This document shows positions 25,723-34,287 of a stretch of DNA of 64,000 nucleotides, one piece after another (positions within the stretch are counted from its first letter, which is position 1; every line of letters begins with the position of its first letter). The stretch is from Pyxidicoccus trucidator. GTDB taxonomy: Bacteria > Myxococcota > Myxococcia > Myxococcales > Myxococcaceae. Made by a program: the position numbers and the translations under genes. The stretch spans positions 291,342 through 355,341 of the forward strand of contig NZ_JAAIXZ010000009.1 of NCBI RefSeq assembly GCF_010894435.1. The letters run 5' to 3'. The notes under the pieces are model-generated. The model did no database searches, was not told the origin of the DNA, and saw nothing but the letters and a program-made list of their open reading frames with translations.

Positions 25723-27465
25723 ATGGACCTCATCGTCGAGAACGGGTTGGTGTTCGATGGTCTGGGTGCTCCGCCGCGCCGCCGCCATGTGGGCATCCGC
25801 GAGGGCATCGTCGCCGCCATCTCCGAGGCGCCCCTGCCTCGCGCGCCGCACACGCGCGTCATCGACGCCAGCGGCCACTGGGTGACGCCCGGCTTCATCG
25901 ACTTCCACACGCACTACGACGCGGAGGTGGAGCTGGCCCCGTCCCTCTCCGAGTCCGTCCGCCACGGCGTCACCACCGTGGTGATGGGAAGCTGCTCACT
26001 CAGCCTCGCGCTGGGCACGCCGGAAGACCTGGCCGACATGTTCTGCCGCGTGGAGGCCATCCCCTACCCCACCGTCCGCGCGCTGCTGGAAGAGCGCAAG
26101 CAATGGAACTCGCTGGGCGGGTACCTGGAACACCTGGACGCGCTGCCGCTGGGCCCCCACGTGGCGTCCTTCGTCGGGCACTCGGCGCTGCGCGCGCACG
26201 TCATGGGTCTGCACCGCAGCCTGGAGCACGGCGTCCGGCCCTCCGAGGACGAGCTGCGCCGCATGGAAACCCTGGTGCACGAGGGGCTGGACCTGGGCTA
26301 CCTGGGCCTGTCGGTGATGACGCTCAAGTGGGACAAGATGGGCGGCTCGCGCGACATCCGCAGCCGGCCCCTGCCCTCCACCTACGCCCGCTGGAGCGAG
26401 TACCGCCGCCTCACCCGGCTGCTGCGCGAGCGCGGCCGCGTCTTCCAGGGCGTGCCCAACATCAGCACCAAGGTGAACGTGCTGCTGTTCCTCCTGGAGA
26501 GCATGGGCCTGGGGCGCCGGGCGCTCAAGACGACGGTCATCTCCATGATGGACCCGCGCGCCAGCCGCGGCATCCACCGGACCATCGGCTTCCTGTCCCG
26601 GCTGGCCAACCGGCTGCTGGGCGCGGACTTCCGCTGGCAGGCGTTGCCCGAGGTGTTCGACCTGTGGGCGGACGGCATCGACCTGGTCGTCTTCGAGGAG
26701 TTCGGCGCGGGCGCCGCCGCCCTGCACCTCCAGGACGCCGCGTCCCGCGCGGACCTGCTGACGAACCCGGAGTACCGCGCCCGCTTCCGGCGCCAGTGGA
26801 CCAACCGCTTCCTGCCGCGCGCCTTCCACCGCGACTTCAACGAGTCCCGCATCCTCAAGTGCCCGGACGCGAGCGTGGTGGGGAAGTCCTTCGCGCAGGT
26901 GGCAAAAGAGCAGGGCCGGCACGCGGTGGACGTCTTCCTGGACCTGGCGGCCACGCACGGCGACGCGCTGCGCTGGTACACGGTGATGGCCAATGACCGG
27001 CGCGAGGAGCTGGAGCGCATCTGCCGGCACCCGGACATCCTGGTGGGCTTCTCCGACGCGGGCGCGCACCTGCGCAACATGGCCCACTACAACTTCCCGC
27101 TGCGGCTGCTGCGCCTCGTGCGCGAGGCGGAGAAGCGCGGCGAGCCCTTCATGCCGGTGGAGCGCGCCGTGCACCGGCTCACCGGGGAGATTGGCGAGTG
27201 GTTCGGAATGGATGCGGGGGTGCTCGCCGAGGGCCGCCGCGCGGACCTGGTCGTCATCAACCCCGAGGGCCTGGACGCGAAGCTGGACGAGGTGGCCGAG
27301 GCGCCGATGGAGAACTTCGGAGGCTTCGTGCGGCTGGTGCGGCGCAACGATGCCGCGGTGAAGGCCGTGCTCATCTCCGGCCGCGAGGCGGTGCAGGACG
27401 GCGCGGTGTCCCCCGCCCTGGGTCGCGAGCGCGGCTTCGGAAAGGTGCTGCGCGCGCGGGCCTGA
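25723..27465 (+). CDS. D-aminoacylase / N-acyl-D-amino-acid deacylase family amidohydrolase
   Basis: This 580-residue metal-dependent amidohydrolase is of the N-acyl-D-amino-acid deacylase type. The first metal motif is FIDFHTHYDAE near residue 65, the SFVGHSALRAHVMG segment follows, and the later metal Asp lies in GFSDAGAHLRNMAHY. The end (EGRRADLVVINPEGL) is the usual closing strand. It probably hydrolyses acylated D-amino acids or a related amide; such enzymes recycle wall- or peptide-derived amino acids. It is divergent from the sugar dehydrogenase. Confidence 0.86.
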   Translation: MDLIVENGLVFDGLGAPPRRRHVGIREGIVAAISEAPLPRAPHTRVIDASGHWVTPGFIDFHTHYDAEVELAPSLSESVRHGVTTVVMGSCSLSLALGTPEDLADMFCRVEAIPYPTVRALLEERKQWNSLGGYLEHLDALPLGPHVASFVGHSALRAHVMGLHRSLEHGVRPSEDELRRMETLVHEGLDLGYLGLSVMTLKWDKMGGSRDIRSRPLPSTYARWSEYRRLTRLLRERGRVFQGVPNISTKVNVLLFLLESMGLGRRALKTTVISMMDPRASRGIHRTIGFLSRLANRLLGADFRWQALPEVFDLWADGIDLVVFEEFGAGAAALHLQDAASRADLLTNPEYRARFRRQWTNRFLPRAFHRDFNESRILKCPDASVVGKSFAQVAKEQGRHAVDVFLDLAATHGDALRWYTVMANDRREELERICRHPDILVGFSDAGAHLRNMAHYNFPLRLLRLVREAEKRGEPFMPVERAVHRLTGEIGEWFGMDAGVLAEGRRADLVVINPEGLDAKLDEVAEAPMENFGGFVRLVRRNDAAVKAVLISGREAVQDGAVSPALGRERGFGKVLRARA

Positions 27466-27480
27466 CCCCAGCCTGTCAAG

Positions 27481-27502
27481 TGTCCCGCAGGACATGTGTT
27501 TT
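27481..27502 (+). terminator. weak terminator after the amidohydrolase
   Basis: TGTCC (27481-27485) and GGACA (27490-27494) form a 5-bp stem with a CGCA loop, followed by TGTGTTTT. The stem is short but the T-run is present. Confidence 0.4.
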
Positions 27503-27564
27503 CACGGGCGGTTTGTTCTCGAAGCTCGGATTGCCTCAAGATGTAGGCAGCGGAGGTCCAGCGC

Positions 27565-30330
27565 ATGGGCGGGGAGCTGGGAGCACCACGAGCCTCTGGA
27601 GCACCCCGACGGCGAGGCCCGGTGCTCCTGCGCGTCTGGTACCCCCTCCCACTGCTCGCGCTCGCCGCGTTCGTCCTGTCCGGTGCGGCCCCCAAGCCGG
27701 AGCGCGCGGCAGCGCGCATCTGGCTCACCGGCGCCCCCACCCGCCCCCTGGAAGCGCGGCTCAGCGTGGTCCAGGCAGACAGCCACCGGCCCTATGTGCC
27801 GCCGCGCGGCCCCGAGGGCACGCCCGTGCCACTGCGCGAGCTGGCGCGCCTGGAAGCGCTCGGAGACAGGCCCGGCATCGCCGCGTCCTATCTCGTCCAT
27901 GGTGACCCACAGCAGGCCCTGGCCCACCTGAACCACGCGCCCGCCACACCGGGGCGCGAGAGTGACCGCGCCGCCGCCGCCTTCCTCCTCAAGCGCCATG
28001 ACGAGGCGCTGTCCCTGCTCGACAGCGCGCTGGATGCGCAGCCCCGCCACCCGCAGGCGCTGTGGAACCGCGCGCTGGTGCTGCGCGAGCTGGGACTGAC
28101 GCTGCTCGCCGCGGCCGCCTTCGAGGAGGTGGCGGCCCTGGGCGAGCCCGGCTGGAGCACCGAAGCCCAGGAGCACGCCCGCGCCCTGAGGGAGCGCGAG
28201 CGGGAGCGCTCCGACCTGTGGCGTAGCACGCAGACGGCCATCATCGCGCTCGCCACGGACACGGCCGCGCCCGTCCCGCTGGAGGCGGCCCGACGCCTCC
28301 CCGGCACCGTGCGCGCGCACTTCTACGACGCGGTCCGCTCCGCCATGACGGCCGCGCGGGTCCGGGACCTGCTCCCGCTGGCGGAGGTGCTGGACCGGGC
28401 CTTCGGCGGCTCGGCGCTGACGGACTACACCCGGCGCGTGGCGGCGCGCGACTTCACCCGCCGCTCGCCGCTGGCCGGCGAGTATGCGCGGCTGGTGCGG
28501 CGCACCCACGCGGACCCGGCCGCCTTCATCCAGCGGCTGCGCGGCTCGGGCGAGGAGGACCTGCTGCTCGGAGCGCTGCTGCTCAGCCCCACGGTGCCCC
28601 GCGAGCTCACGGAAGTGGAGACTCTCGCCAGTCACTGGAATGACCCGTGGGTGGGGGTGCTGGTCCAGGAGGAGCTGTCGCGCCTGGAGTACCTCGCGGG
28701 CCAGCCCTGGCAGGCCGGGCAGCGCCTGCGGAGTGCGCTGCGCAAGTGCCGCGAGCAGGAGCTGGGCCTGCGGTGCCTGGACCTGCAGCGCAGGATGAGC
28801 CACGCGGCCACCTCCGCCAACCGACTGGCGGAGGCGGAGGAGCTGGCCCGCGCCAGCTGGCGCGAGGCGCGGCACCTGGGCGAGTGGGGACAGGAGGGCT
28901 TCGCCATCCGCGAGCTTGGACAGGCCGCGCGCTACCAGTTCCGCGTGGCGCCCGCGCGGGCCTACCTGGACGAGTTCCTCCAGCGGAGCCCCGGCGACTG
29001 CGATGCGCGCAACTACGTGCACCGCAACCTGGCCTCGCTGGCGATGATGCGGCTGCGCCCCGAGGAGGCCCGGCTCGCGCTGGACGAGGCCCAGGAGTGC
29101 AACCCGTCCGTGGGGCTGGTGGGCGCGTGGATTCTCGCCGACCTCGGCCGGATGGATCCGCGCCCGTCGGACGAGGAGGTGGTGCGTCGGGAGCTGGCGC
29201 AGGTCAACCCCACCCGGGACGCTCCCGGGCGCAGGGTGCTGGCCACGCTCATCGCCGCCCGCTTCGCGGTGGAGCGCAACCACGACGAGGGCAAGGTGCT
29301 GCTGCGGCGGACCATCGCCGAGGCCGAGCCGATGCTGGCCACCGACGCGGACGCGAGAGATGCCCGGGCCGTGGCGTACCAGACGCTGGCCGTCAGCGCC
29401 GGCAAGGCGGGTGCCTTCGCGGAGGTCCCCGCGGTGGTGGCGGAGCAGCTTGGAGTAACGGCGCCGGAGCGGTGCGTGCTGGCCGCCGCGATGGAGGCCG
29501 AGCGCACGGTGGTGGTGGCGCGCGGCCCGTCGGGCGAGGTCCGGGGGCACCATGACGCCTCCCGCCGGGAGCCGCTGGGTGACGACCTGTCCGGCGTGGT
29601 GCCTCGCGAGCTGGTGGCGCTGCTGCGACGCTGCTCCCAGGTGGACGTGCTCGCGGCACCGCCGCTGGACAGCCGCGCCGGGCTGCTTCCGCCGGACCTG
29701 GCGTGGCGCTACCGCGTGGGGCCCGCGACGGCCCGCGTGCCCACGACGAGCCTTCCGACGCAGCACCTGGTGGTGGCCAACGTGGAGACGCCGATGTCGC
29801 TGCGCCTCGCGCGCCTGCCCTCGTGGGAGTCCGCGCGCGAGCAGCCCGGGCAGTGGGTGGAGCTGGAGGGCCCCCAGGCGACGCCCTCGCGCGTGCTGGA
29901 GGCCATGACGCGAGCCACCGACATCGAGGTCCACGCGCACGGCATGGTGGACCGCAGCCTGTCGGACGCCACGGTGATTGCCCTGGCTCCGGAGCATGAC
30001 GGCCGCTACGCCCTCACGGCGGAGGCCATCCGCAAGGTGCGACTGGAGGGTGCGCCGATGGTGCTGCTCGGCGCGTGCAGCGCGGCGCGGCTGCCGCCCC
30101 TGCTCCACCAGACGTCCTCGCTGCCCCAGGCCTTCGTGGACTCCGGGGCGAGAGCGGTGTTCGCCGCGACGGTGGACATCCCCAACACGGCGGGCCGCTT
30201 CTTCCAGGCCGTGCGGGAGCGAATCCACGCGGGCGCCGGCCCGGCCCAGGCCCTGCGAGAGGAGCGCCAGCGCTGGCTGCGCGAGGAGCGCTCCGCGCAA
30301 TGGGTGACGCGGGTCCTGTTGTACGAGTAG
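27565..30330 (+). CDS. TPR-CHAT domain protein (caspase-like peptidase fold)
   Basis: This 921-residue protein has an N-terminal membrane segment (residues 21-41), then an all-helical TPR-like body of about 550 residues. A C-terminal CHAT domain (about 690-921) follows. The CHAT catalytic pair is intact: His792 in EVHAHGMVDRS and Cys838 in VLLGACSAARLPP. CHAT domains are caspase/separase-like cysteine proteases; several are switched on by partner proteins. The single membrane helix suggests it is anchored in the inner membrane or exported. Downstream genes encode a second Cys-His-Asp protein and JmjC-like proteins, so it may be part of a larger accessory locus. Confidence 0.8.
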   Translation: MGGELGAPRASGAPRRRGPVLLRVWYPLPLLALAAFVLSGAAPKPERAAARIWLTGAPTRPLEARLSVVQADSHRPYVPPRGPEGTPVPLRELARLEALGDRPGIAASYLVHGDPQQALAHLNHAPATPGRESDRAAAAFLLKRHDEALSLLDSALDAQPRHPQALWNRALVLRELGLTLLAAAAFEEVAALGEPGWSTEAQEHARALRERERERSDLWRSTQTAIIALATDTAAPVPLEAARRLPGTVRAHFYDAVRSAMTAARVRDLLPLAEVLDRAFGGSALTDYTRRVAARDFTRRSPLAGEYARLVRRTHADPAAFIQRLRGSGEEDLLLGALLLSPTVPRELTEVETLASHWNDPWVGVLVQEELSRLEYLAGQPWQAGQRLRSALRKCREQELGLRCLDLQRRMSHAATSANRLAEAEELARASWREARHLGEWGQEGFAIRELGQAARYQFRVAPARAYLDEFLQRSPGDCDARNYVHRNLASLAMMRLRPEEARLALDEAQECNPSVGLVGAWILADLGRMDPRPSDEEVVRRELAQVNPTRDAPGRRVLATLIAARFAVERNHDEGKVLLRRTIAEAEPMLATDADARDARAVAYQTLAVSAGKAGAFAEVPAVVAEQLGVTAPERCVLAAAMEAERTVVVARGPSGEVRGHHDASRREPLGDDLSGVVPRELVALLRRCSQVDVLAAPPLDSRAGLLPPDLAWRYRVGPATARVPTTSLPTQHLVVANVETPMSLRLARLPSWESAREQPGQWVELEGPQATPSRVLEAMTRATDIEVHAHGMVDRSLSDATVIALAPEHDGRYALTAEAIRKVRLEGAPMVLLGACSAARLPPLLHQTSSLPQAFVDSGARAVFAATVDIPNTAGRFFQAVRERIHAGAGPAQALREERQRWLREERSAQWVTRVLLYE

Positions 30331-30385
30331 GACGCCCTTCCCGCCCGACGCCTCCGCCTGGCGGGGTCGCGCCGTGAGGGGCGTC
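30331..30385 (+). terminator. two-stem hairpin after the CHAT gene
   Basis: An outer stem (GACGCCC 30331-30337 with GGGCGTC 30379-30385) encloses an inner stem (CCCGCC 30340-30345 with GGCGGG 30360-30365), right after the CHAT stop codon. Confidence 0.45.
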
Positions 30386-30404
30386 ATGCAGAGGGGGAGG
30401 TGGA

Positions 30405-31664
30405 ATGCGCATAGAGGAACCGCTGGCTGTCCACAGCCTGCACTTCGACCGGGGAGACCGTGCCAGCGGCGCGATTCCGCTGTGGGACCCCATCACCGAC
30501 ACACGCCTGGGAGAGCTGCCCGAGTGGATTCGCGGCCGACGCGAGGAGCCCGTCGCCTACGTCCGCGGCGCCCGGCCCTCCGTGCACGTCACACTGCTGG
30601 CGAACCACTTCGTGCCCCGTACGTTCGACCTGAGCGCCTTCGGCCCCGGGCTCGGCGAGGGCGGCACCGTCCGGTGGGTGGGGCCCCATCCGGTGGCGCT
30701 GGAGCGGACGGCCGGGTGGACGACGCTGCCGGAGCCGGTGCCCTTCAACCGGCCGCTCCCCCACCGCATCGGCACGCACGCGCTGGAGCTCCAGTGGTAC
30801 GCGGAGTGGACGGACGCGCACGGCGCCGCGCGCAGGCTGTTCCTGGGAGACACCCGGCACGAGGTGTTCACCACGGGCGCGCCCATGGAGCACGGGCTGC
30901 CCGGGGCGCCGCCCACGGGGGCCTATGCGCCGCTGCTGCGCTGGTCTTCGCGGTGGTGCGCGGGACTGGAGGGGCGGAAGGCGCTGTGCGACGCCCTCCT
31001 CCGGGGCCTGCCGGAGACGCGGATGACGTACGGGCTGCCCGCGTGGTCCGTGCGGCACATGCTGGTGGCCGGCGGCGGCATGTGTGGCGGCTGGTACCAG
31101 CTGTTCCAGCAGCTGGCCAACTGCCAGGGCGTCACCGTGGAGGGCCGCACGCTGCACCTCGTGCCCCTGCATGACCCGCGCACGGACGAGGTGCGCTGGG
31201 AGGCGCTGGTGGCCGTGGCGCCTGGGCTCAACCAGGTGGAGCCGTGCAGGCAGACGCGGTTCCAGGGCTGGTTCAACGACTGCGCGCGCTACCCCTTCGC
31301 TCCGGACACGCCAGTGGAGCTGCTCGGCCGGCAGGACTCGCGGTACTGCTTCTTCGCGGGCTGGGACGACGGGCACTCGGTGTGCTTCCTGGAGGACGGC
31401 GGCCGGCTCTATCTCTACGACCCGAGCTTCCGCACCGAGGCCGTTGCGCTGGACATGCCACTGCCGTCACCGGATGGACAACCGGTGACACTGGGACCGG
31501 AGTCGTCCTTCCGGAAGGACTTTCTCCACCAGGCGATGCCGTATGTCATGGGCACGCTGCGCGCGAATGGGAGACTGTGGGAGGTGGACGTGATGCGGGG
31601 CGCGTTCGGCCTCACCGTGAAGACCGAGCAGGTGCCGGAGCTCGGCATCCTGTGGACACGCTAG
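30405..31664 (+). CDS. transglutaminase-like protein, unknown function
   Basis: This 419-residue protein has an N-terminal beta-rich half and a C-terminal transglutaminase-like core. Cys227 lies in GGGMCGGWYQLFQQLANCQG, His324 in DDGHSVCFLED and Asp339 in LYLYDPSF, giving the Cys-His-Asp triad of that fold. It could crosslink, hydrolyse or deamidate peptides. No signal peptide is present. It is followed by a small gene whose AGGAGG site overlaps its stop codon, so the two proteins are made together. I know of no characterised member. Confidence 0.62.
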   Translation: MRIEEPLAVHSLHFDRGDRASGAIPLWDPITDTRLGELPEWIRGRREEPVAYVRGARPSVHVTLLANHFVPRTFDLSAFGPGLGEGGTVRWVGPHPVALERTAGWTTLPEPVPFNRPLPHRIGTHALELQWYAEWTDAHGAARRLFLGDTRHEVFTTGAPMEHGLPGAPPTGAYAPLLRWSSRWCAGLEGRKALCDALLRGLPETRMTYGLPAWSVRHMLVAGGGMCGGWYQLFQQLANCQGVTVEGRTLHLVPLHDPRTDEVRWEALVAVAPGLNQVEPCRQTRFQGWFNDCARYPFAPDTPVELLGRQDSRYCFFAGWDDGHSVCFLEDGGRLYLYDPSFRTEAVALDMPLPSPDGQPVTLGPESSFRKDFLHQAMPYVMGTLRANGRLWEVDVMRGAFGLTVKTEQVPELGILWTR

Positions 31665-31672
31665 GAGGCGCC

Positions 31673-32086
31673 ATGCCGTCGACACGCGAACAGCTCAGAC
31701 AACTGGTGGCGGAGCGCACGGCTCCGCCCCAGGGCTTTGACTGGGACGCGCTGATGGAGGCGCTGGGTCAGCTCGAAGACGCGGCCCGGGGGCGCACGGC
31801 GAGGAAGGCGGCGCCGCTGGAGGCCGAGGACATCGACGCGCTGGTGGACCTGGTGGACCGTCGCGGGCGCGTGCCGCTGCGAGGCTCCGTGCCCGCGCCC
31901 CACTGCATGCCGCCCGAAGAGCTGCTCCAGTACCGGGCCCTCAGGATATTGGACGCGGCGGGGCGGGTGGACTGCGTGCGGGACTCGCTGGAGGCCGTGG
32001 GCAGTGAGGCGGGCTCTCCTGCCCTGCGCGAGCTGGTGCGCCAGTTGGTGGCTGCCCCTGTGAAGGACCCGGGCCGCCCGGCCTGA
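31673..32086 (+). CDS. small helical protein coupled to the transglutaminase-like gene
   Basis: This 137-residue protein is all-helical by its heptad pattern, with the basic start STREQLRQLVAERTAPPQ, an acidic centre and the end SPALRELVRQLVAAPV. A HEAT-like pair of repeats is possible in the C-terminal half. Its ribosome binding site AGGAGG (31663-31668) overlaps the TAG stop of the preceding gene. It is likely a partner or adaptor of the transglutaminase-like protein. No family is recognised. Confidence 0.65.
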   Translation: MPSTREQLRQLVAERTAPPQGFDWDALMEALGQLEDAARGRTARKAAPLEAEDIDALVDLVDRRGRVPLRGSVPAPHCMPPEELLQYRALRILDAAGRVDCVRDSLEAVGSEAGSPALRELVRQLVAAPVKDPGRPA

Positions 32087-32106
32087 GACAGGAGCGAGCG
32101 CGTCCT

Positions 32107-33003
32107 TCAGCCGCCCTTGCGCCAGGGCGGAGGGGTCGGCTCGGGAGGTGCCGGGTCCTGCTCCCAGGTCGCATTCGGCGCGGAGACGGCGAAGGACGCG
32201 AAGGCCACGGAGACGCTCGCCTCCAGCACCCGGTAGCCGTACCACCAGCCCACGGGGAGCAGGGCCAGCTCTCCCGGCCCCAGCTCCACCTCCAGGCGTG
32301 TGGCCGCCGCCCGCTCTCCGGGCTCACCCGTCATGCGGCGCAGCTCGAAGGCGGGGACGAGCTGGAGCCGCCGCCGCCCATGCACCTGACAGAGCAGCGC
32401 GTTCTCCCGCACGGGCTGGTCTTCCGACTGGAAACCCTCCACCTCCAGCGACAGCACCGGCCCGCCTTGGCGCGCCTCGGCCAGCACGAAGTCCGCGGGT
32501 GGCCGCAGTGACTCCAGCAGCGGGCGCAGGTCCGGGTGCGCCCCCAGCGACACCGCGCGGGCGCCGCGTCCGGCCGCGTCCCTCATCCCCAGCGCGTCGA
32601 GCAACGGGGAGAGCCGCTCCGGCAACCAGCCCGCCGCCTCCGCCACCACGGTGCCCCGCAGCACCACGGGCCTGTTCTGGAAGTAGAAGCGGTCGAAGAA
32701 CTCCTCCCGGGACAGGGACTCGCGGCGCTCCACCCGTGTATGGCCTTCCGCCTGCCGGTAGAGGTCCCCATAGAGGTCCAGCAGCCCTTCGAGCTTCCGG
32801 TGCAGCCCGAGCGCCTTCCGGGTCCCCTCGAAGCACGGGTCCTCCAGCTCGGCCTGCACGGCCGCGCGCGCCAGCCCCGCGTCCACGCCCGCACCTTCGA
32901 GCACCTCGACGAGGTCCGGTGCGTCCGCGCCTCGCAGCAGGTTGTCCACCACCCAGCGCCGCCACTCGGGCGTGAGCCGCGCACCGCCGTCGCCTTCCTT
33001 CAT
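32107..33003 (-). CDS. degenerate JmjC/cupin-like protein, paralogue 1
   Basis: This 298-residue protein is the third in transcription order of three tandem paralogues. It keeps the N-terminal helical domain (LTPEWRRWVVDNLLRGADAP) and the cupin core (FFDRFYFQNRPVVLRGTVV, LLCQVHGRRRLQLVP). The metal ligands are gone: the H-x-D of its sisters is replaced by a non-His stretch and the last His of GWWH is Tyr255 (GWWYGY). It is therefore probably not an iron oxygenase and may be a binding or regulatory subunit. It overlaps the upstream paralogue by 4 bp (ATGA). Confidence 0.75.
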   Translation of the reverse strand: MKEGDGGARLTPEWRRWVVDNLLRGADAPDLVEVLEGAGVDAGLARAAVQAELEDPCFEGTRKALGLHRKLEGLLDLYGDLYRQAEGHTRVERRESLSREEFFDRFYFQNRPVVLRGTVVAEAAGWLPERLSPLLDALGMRDAAGRGARAVSLGAHPDLRPLLESLRPPADFVLAEARQGGPVLSLEVEGFQSEDQPVRENALLCQVHGRRRLQLVPAFELRRMTGEPGERAAATRLEVELGPGELALLPVGWWYGYRVLEASVSVAFASFAVSAPNATWEQDPAPPEPTPPPWRKGG

Positions 33004-34049
33004 CGCGCCACCTTCTCCGGCTGGGGGCCGAGCCAGTAGTCCCGCCACTCCGTGTTCCGCGAGGCCCGGTCGAAGCTCACGAACGTCACCGACAAGCTCA
33101 CGTCCAGCGCCCGCACCGCGTGCCACCAGCCCACCGGGATGAGCAGCGCATCCCCCGGTCCCACCTCGCACGTGTGCACCGTGGCGCGAGCGAAGTCCGG
33201 GAAGCGCGTCACGTCCGGCGCGCGGATGTCCACCGCGCTGTAGAGGCCCCGGTCATTGTAGAGCCAGGGTGTCTCCCACGAGGGCACCAGCCAGAAGCGC
33301 TTGCGCCCCAGCACCTGGCAGAACAGGACGTTGAGGTGGTCGTGGTGCAGGTTGGACAGCGTGCCCGCCGGGCCGAACCACAGGTGCACGCTGTGCGGCG
33401 AGGAGAGGTCCGGCTGGATGTAGCCGGCCGGCGCCCGCAGGTCCGCGAGCAACGGCCGGAAGGCCTCGCGCAGCAACAAGCTGTTGCGGGCGACGAGGTA
33501 GACGTCGTTCGTCTCGCCCCCCTCGCGCATGCGGGCCACCAGCTCTCGCAGGGACAGCGAGCGCCGCAGCCGCTCCGCGTTGAAGTCCGGGTCCGCGTCC
33601 GACTCGCGCCCCGCCATGACCTCCACCGGCTCGTCTCCGAAGCGCTCCGCGAGCCACTCCGGCGTCCAGCGGGACAGGGCGGGCCAGTCCGCCATCAGTC
33701 CCTCGATGATGACGGGACGGTTGCGGTGGTAGTAGCGCTCGAAGAACTCCTCCGGCGGCAGGTGACGCCGCCGCTCCACTACCGGAGCCTCGCCAGTGGG
33801 GTGCTCCTGCCGGTACAGCGCGGCCCGGGACTCCAGCAGCGCCTCCAGCTCGCGGCGGCGGTGCGTCGTCGCTCGCGCCTGGATGACGGCGGGATGGGCC
33901 GCGACGGACTCCACCTCCGCGCCGGCCTGCTCGGGGGTGAGGCCCGCCTCCTCCAAAAGCACGTTCAGACGACGCGGCGACACTCCGCGCGTCAAGTTCT
34001 CCGCGATCCACGCTCGCCACGGGTGCGAGGGGTTCTGAGCAGGCGGCAT
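33000..34049 (-). CDS. JmjC/cupin_8-like protein, paralogue 2
   Basis: This 349-residue protein has an N-terminal helical domain (WRAWIAENLTRGVSPRRLNVL, then PEQAGAEVESVAAHPAV) and a C-terminal JmjC-like cupin (about 95-330). The iron ligands are complete: His235-x-Asp237 in LHHDHLN and His310 in IPVGWWHAV. The RNRPVIIEGLMADWPAL entry segment is typical of cupin_8 peptide/protein hydroxylases (FIH-like) that use iron and 2-oxoglutarate. The start at 34049 is set by alignment to the paralogues. It is coupled to the degenerate paralogue downstream and lies next to a short Pro-rich peptide gene on the other strand. Confidence 0.82.
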   Translation of the reverse strand: MPPAQNPSHPWRAWIAENLTRGVSPRRLNVLLEEAGLTPEQAGAEVESVAAHPAVIQARATTHRRRELEALLESRAALYRQEHPTGEAPVVERRRHLPPEEFFERYYHRNRPVIIEGLMADWPALSRWTPEWLAERFGDEPVEVMAGRESDADPDFNAERLRRSLSLRELVARMREGGETNDVYLVARNSLLLREAFRPLLADLRAPAGYIQPDLSSPHSVHLWFGPAGTLSNLHHDHLNVLFCQVLGRKRFWLVPSWETPWLYNDRGLYSAVDIRAPDVTRFPDFARATVHTCEVGPGDALLIPVGWWHAVRALDVSLSVTFVSFDRASRNTEWRDYWLGPQPEKVAR

Positions 34050-34062
34050 CACGCGCGGGTGC

Positions 34063-34078
34063 GATATACCACTAGTGG
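34063..34078 (-). promoter_or_regulatory. possible extended -10 promoter and palindrome before JmjC paralogue 2
   Basis: On the minus strand TGGTATATC (34071-34063) is an extended -10 type box, 13 bp before the ATG at 34049, so the mRNA leader would be very short. It overlaps a perfect 10-bp palindrome CCACTAGTGG (34069-34078). The palindrome also lies 30 bp upstream of the plus-strand peptide gene. Confidence 0.35.
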
Positions 34079-34107
34079 AGTCCCCGTAGTCGCGTTGGAG
34101 ACCTGCG

Positions 34108-34269
34108 ATGAGCCTGTCGGATCCGCCCCCGAAGATCGTGCCGAACCCGCCGCCCAACCCGTCCACCCGGAAGGAGCTGATCGTCCCCAATCCGGGCAGC
34201 CACTCCCACCCGGACACCGAGCGCACCCGGCCGACGGCTCCGCCCTCCACGCCTCCGCTGGAGAAGTGA
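34108..34269 (+). CDS. 53-aa Pro/Asn/His-rich peptide, possible modification substrate
   Basis: This small gene lies in the 238-bp gap between two JmjC-like genes and on the opposite strand. It starts MSLSDPPPKIVPNPPP and contains two IVPNP repeats, then GSHSHPDTERTRPTAPP. About nine in ten codons end in G or C, matching real genes here, and TTGGAG lies 8 bases before the ATG. It is too short to be found by usual cut-offs. Pro, Asn, His and Asp are the residues that iron/2-oxoglutarate hydroxylases modify, so it might be the substrate of the flanking enzymes. That link is inference from position only. Confidence 0.55.
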   Translation: MSLSDPPPKIVPNPPPNPSTRKELIVPNPGSHSHPDTERTRPTAPPSTPPLEK

Positions 34270-34287
34270 GCGCCGGCCCCCGGCGCC

